Source: Posidonia oceanica
Lineage: Eukaryota > Streptophyta > Magnoliopsida > Alismatales > Posidoniaceae
NCBI GenBank assembly: GCA_037176725.1
Contig: JAZBRS010000050.1
Coordinates: 10,062,001-10,126,000 of the forward strand
DNA: 64,000 nt
Direction of reading: 5' to 3'
Shown here: positions 34,180 to 45,281 of the stretch, in pieces
Numbering within the stretch: position 1 is the stretch's first letter
How the letters are laid out: each line of letters begins with the position of its first letter
Position numbers and translations under genes: made by a program
The notes under the pieces: model-generated
The model's input: only the letters and a program-made list of their open reading frames with translations
Databases searched by the model: none
Told to the model about the DNA's origin: nothing

Positions 34180-34990
34180 TCATCTCCAACACTGCGTAAC
34201 ATGATAAAACAAAAATTTGTTAGAAATATGAATTGATTCAAAATAAATACAATAGAGACAAAAAAGCATTAAATACCTTAATGCAACATTTGGCAAATCT
34301 ATGTTTTTGTCTGGGCAATTTCTAGAATCATGGTTAACGTTGTGTTTTCCACATATCTTGCATTGCCTTCCTTTTGCACAATTCTCTCGATCCAACTGAA
34401 TGCGTGTCACACCTCCACCCTTTGGCCTACCACTTTTACCACATCCTTTGGTTTTGGCATGTAAAGGAGGTAAAATAATTAACTCCGCAAGAAGGCCTAA
34501 TGTTATGAGTGAAAAACTGAGTAATTGAACGACGTTCAGATCTCCTGTCATGATTAATATGCCCCAAATCATTCACTTTAGTAATTACGGAAACTTGCAT
34601 CTTATCCATCTCCTCTATCATCAGCTTCATGCATTCCTTTGCAAATTTATAAAACTCCTCACCACGAACAACACGGCTAGCAACTTGTTTCCCCAACTCC
34701 ATGACCTCTACGTATTGAGAACCTTTACTCAAACAATTATTGTTTAAGTATATGTTCAATTTTATACAATCCTTGATGGAATGAAACCATATTTTCAAAA
34801 TAAAATGCTCATGTAAGAGATTAATTTTGAAATATATCATGAAGGCAATCAAATGTTTGCATGGGTAGTCTTTGAATTCAAACATATAACAATCGTATTT
34901 CGACTTAGTCCTATTTGAATCAGAAATAATAGGCCTGCAATTGTCGTCATCACCCTTCCTCAATACTATAAATGTGTCCTTTTCCTATAA
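34180..34990 (-). pseudogene. FAR1/MuDR-type transposase, C-terminal fragment
   Basis: Read on the minus strand after an acceptor-like TTTTTATAG, the frame gives a SWIM-type zinc finger: CYMFEFKDYPCKHLIAFM with the C...C-x-H pattern, followed by HFILKIW as in FAR1/FHY3-like MULE transposases. About 120 residues later, after frame changes, come GRPKGGG and a CCHC knuckle CKICGKHNVNHDSRNC, also typical of the C-terminus. The catalytic DDE domain and N-terminal zinc finger are not present to the right, so only the tail remains. It converges on the Ulp1-type gene, the orientation seen in MULEs with two genes. Confidence 0.65.
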
Positions 34991-35322
34991 AAACGAAAAT
35001 TCCATAATTACTTTAACAGTACATAAAAGTGAAAAAAACTCTAACATGAAATTCAGCAACGTAGTAACACAATGTGCATGCATAATATGACAGAAATACT
35101 AGAAAATTTATCTCAGCATGTGGATCATTTGCTTGGGAAGGATATACATTGTACATAAAGCTTTGATTCAATTTTTCTTAGAAGCAATTGAACATGCAAA
35201 GGATACAGCACTGGTCCCCATTGTTTGCTACTTGCTGCTTGTGGATATGGGGTTTTGAGAGGAGAAAGGCGTTTTTCTATGTGTTTGTTGCTTTCTCGGC
35301 ATCCCCTTATGTTTGTATTTGA

Positions 35323-35467
35323 TCTCGCCACTCCATGGGTGATGAGGTCGATGTGATTGTCACTCTCGGTTTGCTTGCGCTGGCCCTCGAGACGCCTGGG
35401 GAGATTGATCGGTGTGGGTTCAGCTACCTTGGGACAACGCCAGCGTTGCCCAAGGTGCTTGTGCTTG
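35323..35467 (+). other. GC-rich open segment with donor site, possible captured exon
   Basis: An open frame with an ATG at 35,335 (MGDEVDVIVTLG..., ending VLVLG) runs to a good donor (G/GTGAGC at 35,468). It is much richer in GC than the DNA on either side and sits between the MULE remains and the Tat-lineage fragment. I do not recognise the protein. It may be an exon captured by a transposon or a remnant of a deleted gene. Confidence 0.35.
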
Positions 35468-35893
35468 GTGAGCTTCTTCTTCTTCTTCTTTTCCTTGCAA
35501 AATAGTGTTAGAGATCTGGATTAATATGGTGTAGTAAATTATCCCAAAATAAAACTAAAAATCAACATAAACTAATCAGAAAGGTACTTACCTAAGGGAT
35601 TTTATCCCCCCAGTTGCAACTAAATATGGGTATGCCTAGCTACAACAATATGTAAAATGACATGCAATATGCAAAATACTAAGGAAGAAAGCTCCTTTTA
35701 GTCTAAGAAATGTGATGTGTTGACATGGCATGGCCGGAGAAAGAAGGCAAGCTCTTTGGCTCTCTCTTTCTCTCCAATTTCTCTCTTCAAATTCGTGTCT
35801 CTCTCTTAATTCTAATTTTCGATTTTCCCTCACTCCAAAAATCCATCCTCTTGATCCCTTTTTTCGATCCCTTTCAAGGCTGGAGTACCCCTT

Positions 35894-35903
35894 CTTTTAT
35901 AGA
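35894..35903 (-). promoter_or_regulatory. Candidate TATA box, minus strand
   Basis: TTCTATAAAAGAAG on the minus strand, followed by a purine-rich leader down to about 35,720. It lies about 70 bp downstream (minus sense) of the hairpin repeats at 35,968-36,467, so those repeats may sit in an LTR U3 region instead of a 3' untranslated region. Confidence 0.45.
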
Positions 35904-35967
35904 AGCAGGGGAGGAACAATTATAAGTCAAAGGGGTCAACTCAACAAAAGTTTCCAAAACAGAAGTA

Positions 35968-36467
35968 TTGAACGCTGATTTCTCTGCGTTCAACGTTGAA
36001 CGCTGGAAACCTAGCGTTCAACAGCCACTCGTGCTCCAACTACTACGGATAAAGAATATTCTCCAATAATTGTTGATTGACATAGATTAAGCCAGTTTTA
36101 ATTGGTTTGACTGGTCAACAAGCTCCAGATAAGGCAAAGAAATGGATTTCAAATCAGGCCAAAAGAGGAAAGTTGGTCCAGTAAATTGCCGTCGTAGAAT
36201 GCTGGGAACCCAGCGTTCTACGTTGAACGCTGGAAACCAAGCGTTCAACGACCACTTGAGGTACAATTGTAGATTTGGAGGAATAATCAACAATTAAAGG
36301 TGGATAAATGCTAATTAACTCAAGATTTGGCCACTCACTTAATCAACGGGCTTCTAGAAGTGGAAAATAATTTGACTTTCAATGTAGAACGCTTGATATC
36401 TAGCGTTTAATGTAGAACGTTGTGTTTCAGGTGTCTAACGTTGAATGCCTAGAACTGTGCATTCAAC
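35968..36467. repeat. Second hairpin array (GTTGAACGCT-N8-AGCGTTCAAC)
   Basis: Five to seven hairpins lie in three clusters. Clear ones are 35,995-36,022 and 36,222-36,249 (10-bp arms GTTGAACGCT/AGCGTTCAAC, the second with one loop-side change), and 36,194-36,221 (arms GTAGAATGCTGGG/CCCAGCGTTCTAC). More degraded copies are at about 35,970, 36,384, 36,413 and 36,439. Between clusters is about 170 bp of ordinary sequence. The stem sequence is unrelated to the array at 3,095. Confidence 0.8.
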
Positions 36468-36899
36468 ACCCCAGATATGCAATTGGCCAGAATGAGAACA
36501 CTTGGATTGAGAGATAAGCTTCGAGAGGCGAACTGAACATGATATGGTGAATAGAGGTTTCATGCTGATGAGAGGAGTGCCAAAACGGGATATCTATACT
36601 GCTGTCGTTGTTGGCAGTACTGTTGAGGTCGTTGAGACTGCCACTGCCTGTGCTGCTGTTGATCTGTGCCTTTGTTGGGATCTAGGGTGCTGTACTGGCA
36701 GACTCAGGCTAGTGCTCGGTAGACAGGCTAGTTCTAGGCTGGGCCCCCCCAAGGACAGGGCTAAGAAGAAGCAGGACGGGAGCTAGAAGGTAGACCCCTG
36801 AGGTCCTAGGTTCCTCAGAGCTTACAGGCTCAGGCGAGGAGAGGCTAGCTACGCTAGGGTGTGCAGGTGCAGGTGTGTGTGCTGCCTCCTATGGTCTGA

Positions 36900-39054
36900 C
36901 AACGAGGACTCCGTTGTCAATCAGGTTCTGAATAACATCCCGAAGAGTGTGGCAATTATCAGTCGAGTGCCCCATGGCTCGATGATAATCACATTACGCA
37001 CTCGTATCGTACCACCGTGGAAGTGGGTTGGGTGGCAGACGAGTTTCCGGGAGCCTCAGAAGTGACACAACCTGAGGAAAGACAGCGCTCAGTGGTTCAC
37101 CAAGTGGGGTGAAGTCGCTCTCTATGCGGCGGTCTCGTCTCTGATTAGGTTGTTGTCCTTGCCGAGCTGGTGTGACGTGATGCACCGGCTCAACGGTAGC
37201 AGTGCTCTGTGTAGTGCATGGGATGCTAGGTGCAGATGCAAGCTGAGCAGGGCCAGGCTGGCATTCTGCAAGGGCAGACTCTGCAGGAGAATCAATGCAA
37301 GCGACGATCGACTTCTTATAGTAGCTGATGTTGGAGCTGTTGTTGTTGTTGTTGTTGTTGTTACCGCTGGAGGCGGTTGCTTGCTTGGTGAATGTGGAGA
37401 GTGCAGGGAAGTTCCCACTCTACAGCGCGCTTTCCATGCAAGCGCCAACTCGGATCATGCAAAACTACTGATGGATTGCAGGCAGAGTAGAGCCCTAGTC
37501 GCTGGCTGCACTCCCTTGATGATGATCTCAATAAACTGCTCGTCCAAGGGTCTATCTTTGACCTGGGAGGCTAAGGTGCGCCAGTGGCCGACATACTCCC
37601 CGAATGGTTCGTGGGACTTCTGCCGAATTGCGACAAGATTCTCGCGCTTAGGGATCAAGTCAAGATTGAAGGAATATTGCTCCAGGAATGCCTGGGAAAG
37701 GTCATCCCAAGTCTTGATGGTAGCCATGTCAAGTGATGTGAACCAGTTAAGAGCAGGGCCTGTCAGAATTTTCTAGAATAGACGGATCAGCAGCCTGTCA
37801 TCAGCCTGAAGCTGAACAAGGTCGCTGCAGTACGCATTCAGATGTGTGATTGGGCAGCCTCTACCACTGTATTTTTCAAATTCTAGGATGCAGAAGTTCG
37901 GAGGGAGTGTCGCCTCTGGAAAGTAGCAGAGGTCCCGGAATCGGTAGGACTGGCGGTCCGTGCCTTGCACTTGACGAAGTTCTCTCTCTAGATCACCCAT
38001 CTTGGTCAGGAGGGTGTCCAAAGTCGCTGTTGTAGAGACTGGTGCAGCTAAGGCAGGTGCCGCGTATGTTGTGTGGGTCGTGTGAATGCGCTCCTTCGGA
38101 TCCACCATTACGTCCCCTGGTGTCGAGGCGTGAGGGCCAGCATACCCGTGCGAGGGTTTAAAGTGTGGTGATATGTATGCTGAAGTCGGAATCTGCTGAT
38201 GCAAAGGGGATGAGTAGATAGCATGTTGTGCGGTGTATTGTGCAGTGTATGGGAGCAGCAGCTGTTGTACCGGTACGGTTCCGGGCAATAGGCTCAGGAG
38301 ATGTTGTGCTCTTGCCAATCCGGGGGACTGGCCACCAAGTGACAGAGTTGTATGCTATGGATAGTGTTGTGTAAGCACAGGAGGCAGATAAGGTGCCCCC
38401 ATCGCCAAAGTTGTGAGGTACTGGGGCGATGGTAAGGGCGGAAGTGTAGTGGGATGAGCCTGTAGAGCTAAAGTAGGCTGCACCGGAACCTCAGAGGTCA
38501 GAAAAGGAGGAGGCGAGGAGGCAGGACCAAGAGAAAGGGCCATGCCTCGCAACCTCTGGGCCATAGCCATCAGATGTTGTGCTTGCATGGTCAGGGACTC
38601 GTCGACCGACGAGTCAAGACGTAAAGGTATGGCTGCTAAGAGGGGCACGGGTACAAAAGGACCGAGGGAGACAGACCCTACAGTAGAAGTAGCCGTAGCT
38701 GGCTGAATTCCTGAAACAGGAAGACCCAAGGAAGGGGCGAGAAGCAAGGTATCCGAAGCCCGAGTGGGTCACCGCGATAGAATCGGTGATGGGCTCCGGA
38801 CCGACTATGACCCGCGGTCGTCCCAGGGTAAGTAAAGGATCATCACGCACCCTGAAACGGAATGCGTGAAGGGAAGGAAAGGCTATAGAGGTAAGGGGAA
38901 CCGAAGCTGGGATCTCCTCTAAAGCAGCAGAGGCAAGAGGCTCGTTGGCATGCTGGGCCATGGCTGACTGCGAGCGGGTAAGGATAGGGCTGCGGCGAAA
39001 AAAAGACGCACAAGTCCTAAGACGAGCTATCGTTGAAGGCGACGAGTAGTCCAA
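36900..39054 (-). pseudogene. Tat-lineage gag, with stops and frame changes
   Basis: Gag forms the particle that packages the element's RNA. On the minus strand an N-terminal proline/serine/alanine-rich part (39,054-38,050, at least one frame change near 38,740 and a stop near 38,355) precedes the conserved core: LPPNFCILEFEKYSGRGCP at about 37,900, then a stop near 37,775 inside the core, then WDDLSQAFLEQYSFNLDL and IRQKSHEPFGEYVGHWR. The C-terminal part at about 37,160-36,900 has FTPLGEPLSAVFPQ, a WYDTSA segment with a stop, and a CCHC-like C-x2-H-x4-H-x4-C (CDYHRAMGHSTDNC). The low-complexity stretch between (GTTGTT repeats near 37,335) has expanded. At least three stops show it is inactive. 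Confidence 0.7.
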
Positions 39055-40081
39055 AGAGAAAAGGGGGACTACGGGGAGCTACTCGTGATAGAGACATTCG
39101 AGCTTCGGCTGAGGACCTCGCACCTAGCTGTAAACAGGCAAAACAACAGGTTAGAAACCTAGACAAGGACGCAATGCAAGTTTTTATAGTGGTATGAATG
39201 GCACACATGCAGATGAATGTCCTAATATGCGCTCTCTCACCATGTATATCCTAAGTGGGCTGTATACTTGGACAAGCTCACAGGGGTATGGGTTTAAGAC
39301 TCTAGATAGAAATAGATTCTCGCCTCTCTTCCGTCCTTGCCAAAGCTAGGGGTGAAAGAACAGACGAGCAGTGCATTAGGAGCCTCGTCTCATGCAGTAG
39401 CAGTGAGCTGTACCCTCTATTAACACCGACAAGACCCCAGACAAGGGGGGACAGATTGATCAACTCGTCCCATGCTGAAGCCATAGAACGAGAGACTGGA
39501 TCCATCCTTCTTAGACTGTGGGTGGACTCAGGGAGGCGAAGATGCATGCTTTCTAAGATGCTCATTCATGCAAAGATGCTTTAATGTTTTTTTACTTGCC
39601 TTTTATTTGGCCAAAAGGGGGAAATGTTGCAAGTTTGGCTCTAGTTGTGCTTAGATGTTATTGTTTGGCTTTATTTGTAGCTTTTAAATGAAGCCAAAAG
39701 GGAAACAAGCATGTCTCTAATGTCCTAAGCATGGCATATGCAAAAGGGGAAAGAAACATGGAATCATGGCATGCAAGCAACATACAACAAGACAAAAGGC
39801 ATGTGCATGGCATGTGCAAGTGTTGTGGACATGATGGTGAAAAGGGAAAACATTCATCACATCAAAAGGCATGTATAGCATGGCATGTGCATGTGGTGGT
39901 GGCATAGCATATGTGTGCAAATAAGCATTCACCACTCAAGCAACAAGTAAGCATAAGCAAGCAATAAAGCATGGATTAAGTATGATAAGGCAAGCAAAGA
40001 CAGGGCGAGCATAGACAAGGCAAGCATATGCAACAAACCAAGCAAGCGAGAAAAGCGGAATCGAAAGCCGGAGTCTAGGTA
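39055..40081 (-). other. Leader between PBS and gag of the minus-strand Tat-lineage element
   Basis: Untranslated leader rich in GGCATG/CATGTGCA motifs. Short open frames on either strand have no recognised domain. Confidence 0.5.
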
Positions 40082-40099
40082 TCCCCAGTGGAGTCGCCA
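40082..40099 (-). other. Primer-binding site of the Tat-lineage element
   Basis: TGGCGACTCCACTGGGGA on the minus strand, six bases after the LTR end. This sequence is typical just after the 5' LTR in Tat-lineage elements. A second GGTGGCGACTCCG copy lies inside the LTR near 40,244-40,256. Confidence 0.7.
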
Positions 40100-40105
40100 C
40101 TTTCC

Positions 40106-40710
40106 TGTAACCATCCTGGCGACGCGGCACACGCTGGCAAACACCGACCCGATAAGAGGTCACGGCTAATGGTGAATCCGAGGAAGGACGTTCGACTCGA
40201 AAACACCAGAAAATGGAAAGAAAACAAAAGATAAAGCAAAACGGAGTCGCCACCTAGTCTATTGTCGGAAGACGAGGAAAATCGGGGAAAAACAATGATA
40301 TGCATGCAATATGATGATGAATGGATGACTTATGCCAATGGATGTAGACACAATGGTCATTACGTGCCAAGAGAAAGGGTAAGGACTCCTGTTATGCATG
40401 GAGAAGGTGTTAGGCACCCCCATGTGCCCGGGAAGCGGTCTTTCTAGGCTAATCTCGCTTGCATGTGTGGAATGTAGGCAATGCTTGCCGATAACTGTAC
40501 GCCCGCAGGCGAGGAATGCTATGCTATGCTACGAATGCTTTAATATGCTTAAATGTATGCTTGAGATGCCATGATGCAGGATGAAAAACAAAACAGGCGA
40601 TCTATGTGCTCAATTACGGTGCCAGTGTTCTAAACCGGGCATGCCTCGATTCCAAAGAACTCTAGACAATAAACATTATCGCCCTAATGCGATGCTGGCG
40701 AGAAACAAAA
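40106..40710 (-). repeat. Tat-lineage LTR, 3' portion
   Basis: The 605 bp of LTR left of the inserted element, ending GGTTACA on the minus strand next to the PBS. It joins with 49,715-52,336. Confidence 0.6.
40706..40710. other. Target-site duplication CAAAA (left)
   Basis: Precedes the LTR start at 40,711; identical to 49,710-49,714. Confidence 0.9.
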
Positions 40711-40923
40711 TGTAACACCTGGGAATTCATTCCCTTGTAATTGCATAATTTAATGAATTCCTGTATTTGTGAACGGGTGTTATTTGGCCTCGTGGGCCCT
40801 ACTTGTGCTTGTATGGGTCCCACTTGTGATTGTGTGGGTCCCACTTGTGTTGTCGTGGACCCCACTTGTGGTGGTTGATGGGACCAGGTGGTGGTTTGGT
40901 CCCTATCCTTTGCTTTTCTCCTC

Positions 40924-40972
<49 letters not shown>

Positions 40973-43432
40973 CTATTTCTTTATTTTTCTCCTCTCCCTC
41001 CTTCAACCAAAAATTTCTTCTCCTCCTCCACTTCTTTCCCCACCCCTTTCAGACCTCATCTCCCCCTCTCGTCCCCCATCTCCCTCTCCTCTCCCCCACC
41101 ACCTCCTCTCTCCCCCTCTCTCCACCTCCTCCCCATCTCCTCTCCCCCTCCATCACCCTCTCACCCTCTCCATCTCCCCTCCTCCTCTTCCTCCTCCTCC
41201 CATCCTCGTTGATGTGCCCTAGCTTCAGCGGAGGCGACGGCAGCGGCAAGGCTTGCTTCTCCTCCACCTCTCCCCCTCCTCACCCATCTCTCCTCCTCCC
41301 TTCCCCCCTCTTTCCCCCTTGCTGTTGGGCTCGACAGTGGTTGTTCGGGGGTGGCTGTCGGTGGCGAGCGCATGGCGGCGAGCTCCGGTCTCTTCCCGTG
41401 GTTGAGTGGACTCTAGGGAAGCGTCGTGGGTCGCCGAGGGGCCGAGGCAGTGGTGGTTCGCTGGAGGACAGTGGTAGTTCCCTCTGTCCCAAGGTACACG
41501 CCTCGCCCTTAGTTGTTAAAAATGCTTGAAAATTATACAATTATGTTCCTTGCCATGAATTACATGCTATGGTAGTGATTTGGTAATTTTTCGAGATTTA
41601 TATGGATTTTTGGATGAATTTTGTGGCCTATGTGAATATTATGCATATGCTGTGATTTTTCATATTTTCTATGAGCTATGGATGTTGGAATGGCATGATT
41701 ATGATTTGGTTGCATTTGCTATTCAATTCGGGTCATTTTGGTATATTATATGTTATTTTTGGTGGCTTGTGCAGGGAGTTTTGGTTTAAACGCCAACAGG
41801 GTTTGTTTTCTGTGAGTCCCTGTTTCGGAATACCGTTTTTGACCGGTATTCCGAATCAGGGCCTGAGTTCTTCTCGGCCCTATTTTTGGAGGGGGGTTGG
41901 TTTAGGATTTTACTTATGATTTAATTGTGATTAATTATGCCTATGACTATGAATGTTTAGTGACTTGTTAGAGATTTTTAGATGTGATTTTTGGTAATTT
42001 ATGGAAATGTTTTCAAAGAGATTTTTGAGGAAAAAAAATAGGTTTTTTTGTCATGCTCTGATTCGGTATACTGAATTCATTCGGTATGCTGAACTTGTTT
42101 CCTGTTTGTGCTCTTGTACCTATTTTCGGTAAATCGGACCTTTTTGGTCTTCTGAATCAGGGATTTTCGGTCGACCGATTGGAATTTGGTCTACCGATTT
42201 TGGTTTGGGATGTTTCCCAGACCTGTTTTCAAATGGTTTTAATAATGGTTCTTTTTGGACTTATTGTGCTTTAGCCCATGACTTGATAAATGGTTTCAAA
42301 GAGATTTTTGAGTAAAATCATAGGCATTTTGCAAATGATTTGCCGAGGTTTTTCCGTGGCCAAGGCTTGGGACTCGTGGGGTTTGGACCCAGGGGCGCGA
42401 CAGCATTCTTGGTGTGTCACACACTTCGCCTGGGCTGAGATTCGGGGGTCAGAGTGCCGTCTGTACCTAGCGGTATCGTCGCAGCGGACTCGGGAGGTAT
42501 GATACTCCTACGTAACTGGGCGTGATACCCTAGCCACTATGAGCACCTGGACTCGCCTTCTTGTTTGGGTGCTGGTTGAGCCCAGGAGTGAGGAGCCTCT
42601 AGTGTTTTGGAGCATTGAGCTTGTGGACGCCGATTTGTTGCGTGTCCTGTGGTTTGTCCCGAGTGAGGACCACTTTTCCAGTTGGGGATTGCTTTTTGAG
42701 GCGTCTCTGGTGTGAGATGCCGTGACCGGCATGCTTCCCCACAGGACGGATGCCCGTGGCAGTGCAGTGAGTTGCAAGGATGAGTCAATGGCTATTGCTT
42801 GAGGCCAGGTCGGTTGCTGGGGCGTCAGGCAACACGACTAATTGGTTTTCTTTTGTGCCCGTGTTGGGCCACACTTGTTTTGTTTGGGCGGTAGTGGGCC
42901 TCGAGCTTGCCTATTTTGTGGCATTTGTGCTTTGAGGAGTTTTAGGCCAGTGGGCTCCGTTTTGAATAGTTTTGGGCCAGTGGGTCCCGCTTTGAGTAGT
43001 TTTGGGCTGGTGGGCCGCGCTTTGAATTAAAGAGCTTTGTTTTGCTTCTGGTTTCTCGGTTTAGATTTTTGGGCTTTGGGAGAGTTACTTTATTATTATA
43101 AAATGCTTATGTGGGCCTAGATTTGGGGTTTTGATTGGTTTTACGCCGTATCGTGGTTTTAAGCCGGTTTTCTCGTGGTTTTGCGGGGTGTGTCCTGGGT
43201 GACAATTTTCCTAGTCACTGACGTGTACTTTATCATGTTTTTAGTTGTAGGTGTAGATGATTAGCTGGTTTGGAGTCATAGTGCATATAGTCGGAGTCAC
43301 GTAGCTATCCACTGCAGGTTCCTGGCACATATTTCTGTTGTTAGCCCTTAGCTTATTGTAATTGTTGTAATTAATTAAGTTTTAATTTGTTGGGCTTTAT
43401 GGAATGTGTTGGTAGCGACTCAGGTCGTTACA
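40711..43432 (+). repeat. 5' LTR of the chromovirus
   Basis: Begins TGTAACACC and ends GGTCGTTACA. Contains copies of GTGGGTCCCACTTGTG near 40,805-40,875, a CT microsatellite and a long pyrimidine-rich block (40,970-41,215). It has one more GTGGGTCCCACTTGTG copy and a longer CT run than the 3' LTR. Confidence 0.88.
40931..40970. repeat. CT microsatellite in the 5' LTR
   Basis: Twenty TC units; the 3' LTR has about ten at 47,243-47,262, so the tract changed length after insertion. Confidence 0.9.
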
Positions 43433-43436
43433 GAAT

Positions 43437-43448
43437 TAGTATCAGAGC
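43437..43448 (+). other. Primer-binding site, one change from the Met tRNA consensus
   Basis: TAGTATCAGAGC four bases after the LTR; the consensus is TGGTATCAGAGC. Confidence 0.7.
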
Positions 43449-43606
43449 CCAGGTTCACTAGGTTGCACTAGTCTAGGAGTGATAAGTCTAGTGACTCTAT
43501 AGGCTTTGCATATCATGGTTGAGTCTGCGCCTATCGGTTTGCTATCATATATTGTTGTTTGTCTTTTTGACTGTGATGCTGGTTGTTATTCCTCTTCTGT
43601 TGCAGA

Positions 43607-44769
43607 ATGCCTCGCCGTGGTCGTAAGAAGGACAAGGCACCTGCTGCGGAGCCTAGCTCTCGAGAGGAGAGCGGATGGCAGGGTGTGCGGACTGAGTTAT
43701 GGAGCTGGATGCAGGGCAGCTCTAGTAGATCGTCTGGGGGAGATCCGTGGCTTCGCTAGTTGAGCAAGCTTCACCCGCCGACGTTCAAGGGAAAAGGTGC
43801 TCTTGAGGAATGCGAGGCATGGCTGCGGCGGATCGAGAAGTTGATGGATAGCCTGGCGTGCCCGGCTGAGCATTAGGTGCGATTGGCCGCGTTTCAGCTA
43901 GAAGGAGATGCTGATGATTGATGGACAGCCACAAGGCGGCTGAAGTTTCCAGATTTTATAACAGTCGACATCAAGTGGAGGGACTTTGAGGCTGCTTTCC
44001 ACGAGAAGTATTTCCCAAGCCATGTGCAGAATCAGCTCGACCGAGAGTTCCAGAATCTCCAACAAGGTAGCATGACTGTGGCGGAATATGAGGCTACGTT
44101 TGCCCGGTTGGAGAGGTTTGCTAAGCTTTCGATTATGAAGAGAGGCGAGCGAATAGATTCCTGGAAGGCCTTCAACCCAACTTAAGGGTGAAGGTGATGG
44201 ACTGCCGATGCACGATGGTAGCTGATATGGTTCAGATGGCTTCCCATTTTGAGAAGGAATATCAGCAGTTTGTGGAAGGTCGCTCCAAGGGAAAGACCAA
44301 GTCGTCCTTTGCTTCTCGGTTCTCGTTCTCTAGTCCACCAAGTTCTAGTGGCACGAGTAGTCCGGGAAAGAGGAAGAAGGACAGATTTGGAGGTGCTTCT
44401 GGTGCCCGGCACAGTTTGAAAGGAAGTAGCAGGGCCGGTTCTGTCTCTGGTGCGCGGCACAGCTTTGCTGGAGTGAGTAGCGTTGTTCCTAGCTAGGCTG
44501 CTTCGAGTGGACAGGGGAGTGCCCAGTGTTTCCAGTGTGGCCAGATGAGTCACTTTGCAGTGGACTACCCTCGAGCGCAGCGGACTACAAGCCAGAGAGG
44601 AACAGGTTGCTACAATTGTGGGAGACCAGGACATATCCAGAAGTTCTGTCCTGATCCTCCCAAGAGAGCGGGGAGTGCGCCACAGCAGTTGACTTGGGGG
44701 CGAGTGTTCACCATTTCTGCTCCTGACAGCGGACCCTCTGGTGATGTTATAGAGGGTAAGTCCCCGTAG
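43607..44769 (+). pseudogene. Chromovirus gag with two zinc knuckles, broken
   Basis: The start MPRRGRKKDKAP at 43,607 is typical of Del/Tekay gag. The conserved core continues with FKGKGALEECEAWLRRIEK and YFPSHVQNQLDREFQNLQQ but is cut by stops at 43,757, near 43,874 and near 43,918, and by a frame change near 44,150. After a serine-rich linker come two CCHC knuckles: CFQCGQMSHFAVDY (44,527 on), whose last Cys is replaced by Tyr, and CYNCGRPGHIQKFC (44,609 on), intact. It is inactive. Confidence 0.8.
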
Positions 44770-44862
44770 TTTCCTTGGGTGGTGTGACCCATTGTATGTT
44801 GTTGTTTCTCTCCCCTGTAATATGAACCTTGTTGTTTAATTGGGGATGTTGTTGCTTGTGCT

Positions 44863-45162
44863 TTGGCCTTAGATTCTTATCTTGTGGCGGACCAAATGGC
44901 CAAGGTTCTCTTTGACTCGAGGAGTACTTTCTCCTTTGTCTCCGAGTTGTTTGCGGCGGAACTAGATGATGTGCCAGCAAGGTTGGCTTTCCACTTGGAT
45001 GTTGTAACGCCACTGGGTGAGCACAGTTTGGCGTGGAGATACCTGCCGTCTGTCGATCTGGAGCTGAACGATCGGGAGTTCGATGCCTCTCTTATTCTTA
45101 TAGGCATGAATGAATATGATGTCATTTTGAGTATGGACTGGTGGGCCAGTAATCTACTATGA
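44863..45162 (+). pseudogene. Retroviral-type aspartic protease remnant
   Basis: The active-site loop, normally D-S-G-A/S, reads LFDSRSTFSF, with Arg in place of the essential Gly. Downstream, DVILSMDWW matches the conserved VILGMDWL block at the end of this protease. The frame stops at 45,162 before RT. Confidence 0.7.
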
Positions 45163-45281
45163 TCGACTGTGCTTGCAAGAGGATTTTCTTTGGAATTGCT
45201 GAGGCTGGGTCATTCTTTATGCAAGGTGTACGCTAGGGTGAGCCTAAATTTGTTATCTCTGCTACGAAGGCTTATAAGTCT

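Larger units (their letters stand above)
28440..35200. mobile_element. Decayed Mutator-like element with Ulp1 protease gene and FAR1-type transposase tail
   Basis: A multi-exon Ulp1-type gene on the plus strand and the C-terminal part of a FAR1/MuDR-type transposase on the minus strand converge near 33,200-34,180. MULEs that carry a Ulp1-like (peptidase C48) gene are an established plant group. Subterminal AT-rich repeats occur on both sides (about 29,040-29,210 and 33,290-33,600). I could not identify terminal repeats or a 9-bp target duplication, so the limits are approximate. Confidence 0.55.

Noticed and set aside
40769..41529. Long Ser/Pro/Leu-rich open frames (up to 213 residues) in the 5' LTR, with matches in the 3' LTR
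   Set aside because: They lie in the CT microsatellite and pyrimidine-rich block of the LTR, are open in all three plus frames, and differ between LTRs by frame-changing repeats.
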